A stretch of DNA of 64,000 nt from NCBI RefSeq assembly GCF_013111185.1, contig NZ_WVRE01000001.1:957629-1021628 (forward strand), read 5' to 3'. How positions within the stretch are numbered: position 1 is the stretch's first letter; every line of letters begins with the position of its first letter. This document shows positions 63,918 to 64,000 of this stretch, one piece after another. The notes beneath the pieces are model-generated. The model did not search any database, was not told the origin of the DNA, and saw nothing but the letters and a program-made list of their open reading frames with translations. The stretch is from Ruegeria sp. HKCCD7303. GTDB taxonomy: Bacteria > Pseudomonadota > Alphaproteobacteria > Rhodobacterales > Rhodobacteraceae. The position numbers were made by a program, and so were the translations under genes.

Positions 63918-63946
63918 TGCAGGTCCCAGACCTAATCCGTAAATAC
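63918..63946 (+). promoter_or_regulatory. Strong sigma70-type promoter, possibly of an rRNA operon
   Basis: TTGCAG (63918-63923), a 17-base spacer and TAAATA (63941-63946), with an AT-rich region directly upstream. Downstream the transcript would begin near CCTTCACC and be GC-rich and structured, including CGCTGC-GGAA-GCGGCG (a stem with a GNRA-type loop) at about 63975-63990. No start codon or coding frame follows before the window ends. The layout fits a stable-RNA leader; that it is rrn is inference. Confidence 0.6.
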
Positions 63947-64000
63947 CCCTTCACCGGCGCTGCTGAGGCGCTGGGACGCTGCGGAAGCGGCGGTGACACA

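Overview
The window is a gene-dense piece of chromosome (about 57 protein genes, one tRNA, no insertion sequence, phage, plasmid or CRISPR signal) from an alphaproteobacterium, almost certainly a marine Roseobacter-group member of the Rhodobacteraceae (Ruegeria-like). This is inferred from gene content and order: the RegB / SenC / RegA redox regulon genes next to ahcY, alphaproteobacterial AddAB, a Mic60 homologue between hemD and hemY, a Hint-domain protein, gltD before gltB, and many four-base ATGA/GTGA overlaps in moderately GC-rich DNA.

Layout. 1-4.4 kb: the end of a Tim44-like gene, mltA and an Smr gene (+), then an MFS carrier and a lipoprotein esterase (-). 4.5-9.1 kb: hslU and hslV, separated by a Tat-exported DM13 protein, a second MFS carrier and a small membrane-anchored protein; then a DUF1127 gene. 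9.2-21.8 kb: a long minus-strand block running regB - PAS protein - tsaE - amgK - murU - addB - addA - trxA, followed by two tandem Lin0512 genes. It joins redox sensing, tRNA modification, murein-sugar recycling and recombinational repair. 21.9-27.1 kb: senC, regA, an HD-domain gene, a small secreted protein, ahcY, an extensin-like peptidase-fold protein and a DUF2853 gene. 27.3-31.4 kb: a membrane protein with a LytR_C-like domain, EVE, YciI, gpsA and tsaD (-). 31.5-35.0 kb: hemD - mic60 - hemY. 35.3 kb: tRNA-Leu(CAG). 35.6-46.3 kb: an NDUFA9-like protein, uppP, gltD-gltB (GOGAT), a Hint protein, mtgA and a glutathione transferase. 46.3-54.1 kb: queG, a hydantoinase-like protein, msrB-msrA, a glutathione peroxidase, an EamA exporter, a short BCCT-like carrier and HU. 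54.2-63.6 kb: amn-ade (AMP to adenine to hypoxanthine), a LysR regulator with a clear T-N11-A operator, a class II aldolase plus membrane di-iron hydroxylase, a methyltransferase, an epimerase-like protein and a GMC oxidoreductase. The last ~85 bases look like a very strong promoter and structured leader, possibly of an rRNA operon beginning just outside the window.

Most of the window is core genome with recognisable families. I do not see a self-evident new defence or mobile system. The least explained parts are the LysR/aldolase/hydroxylase module with its palindromic operator, the PAS protein with no output domain in the regB operon, the tandem Lin0512 pair, the small anchored protein translationally coupled to hslV, the short BCCT-like carrier, and the right-edge promoter. 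Coordinates of starts were chosen from ribosome-binding sites and family length; they are predictions.
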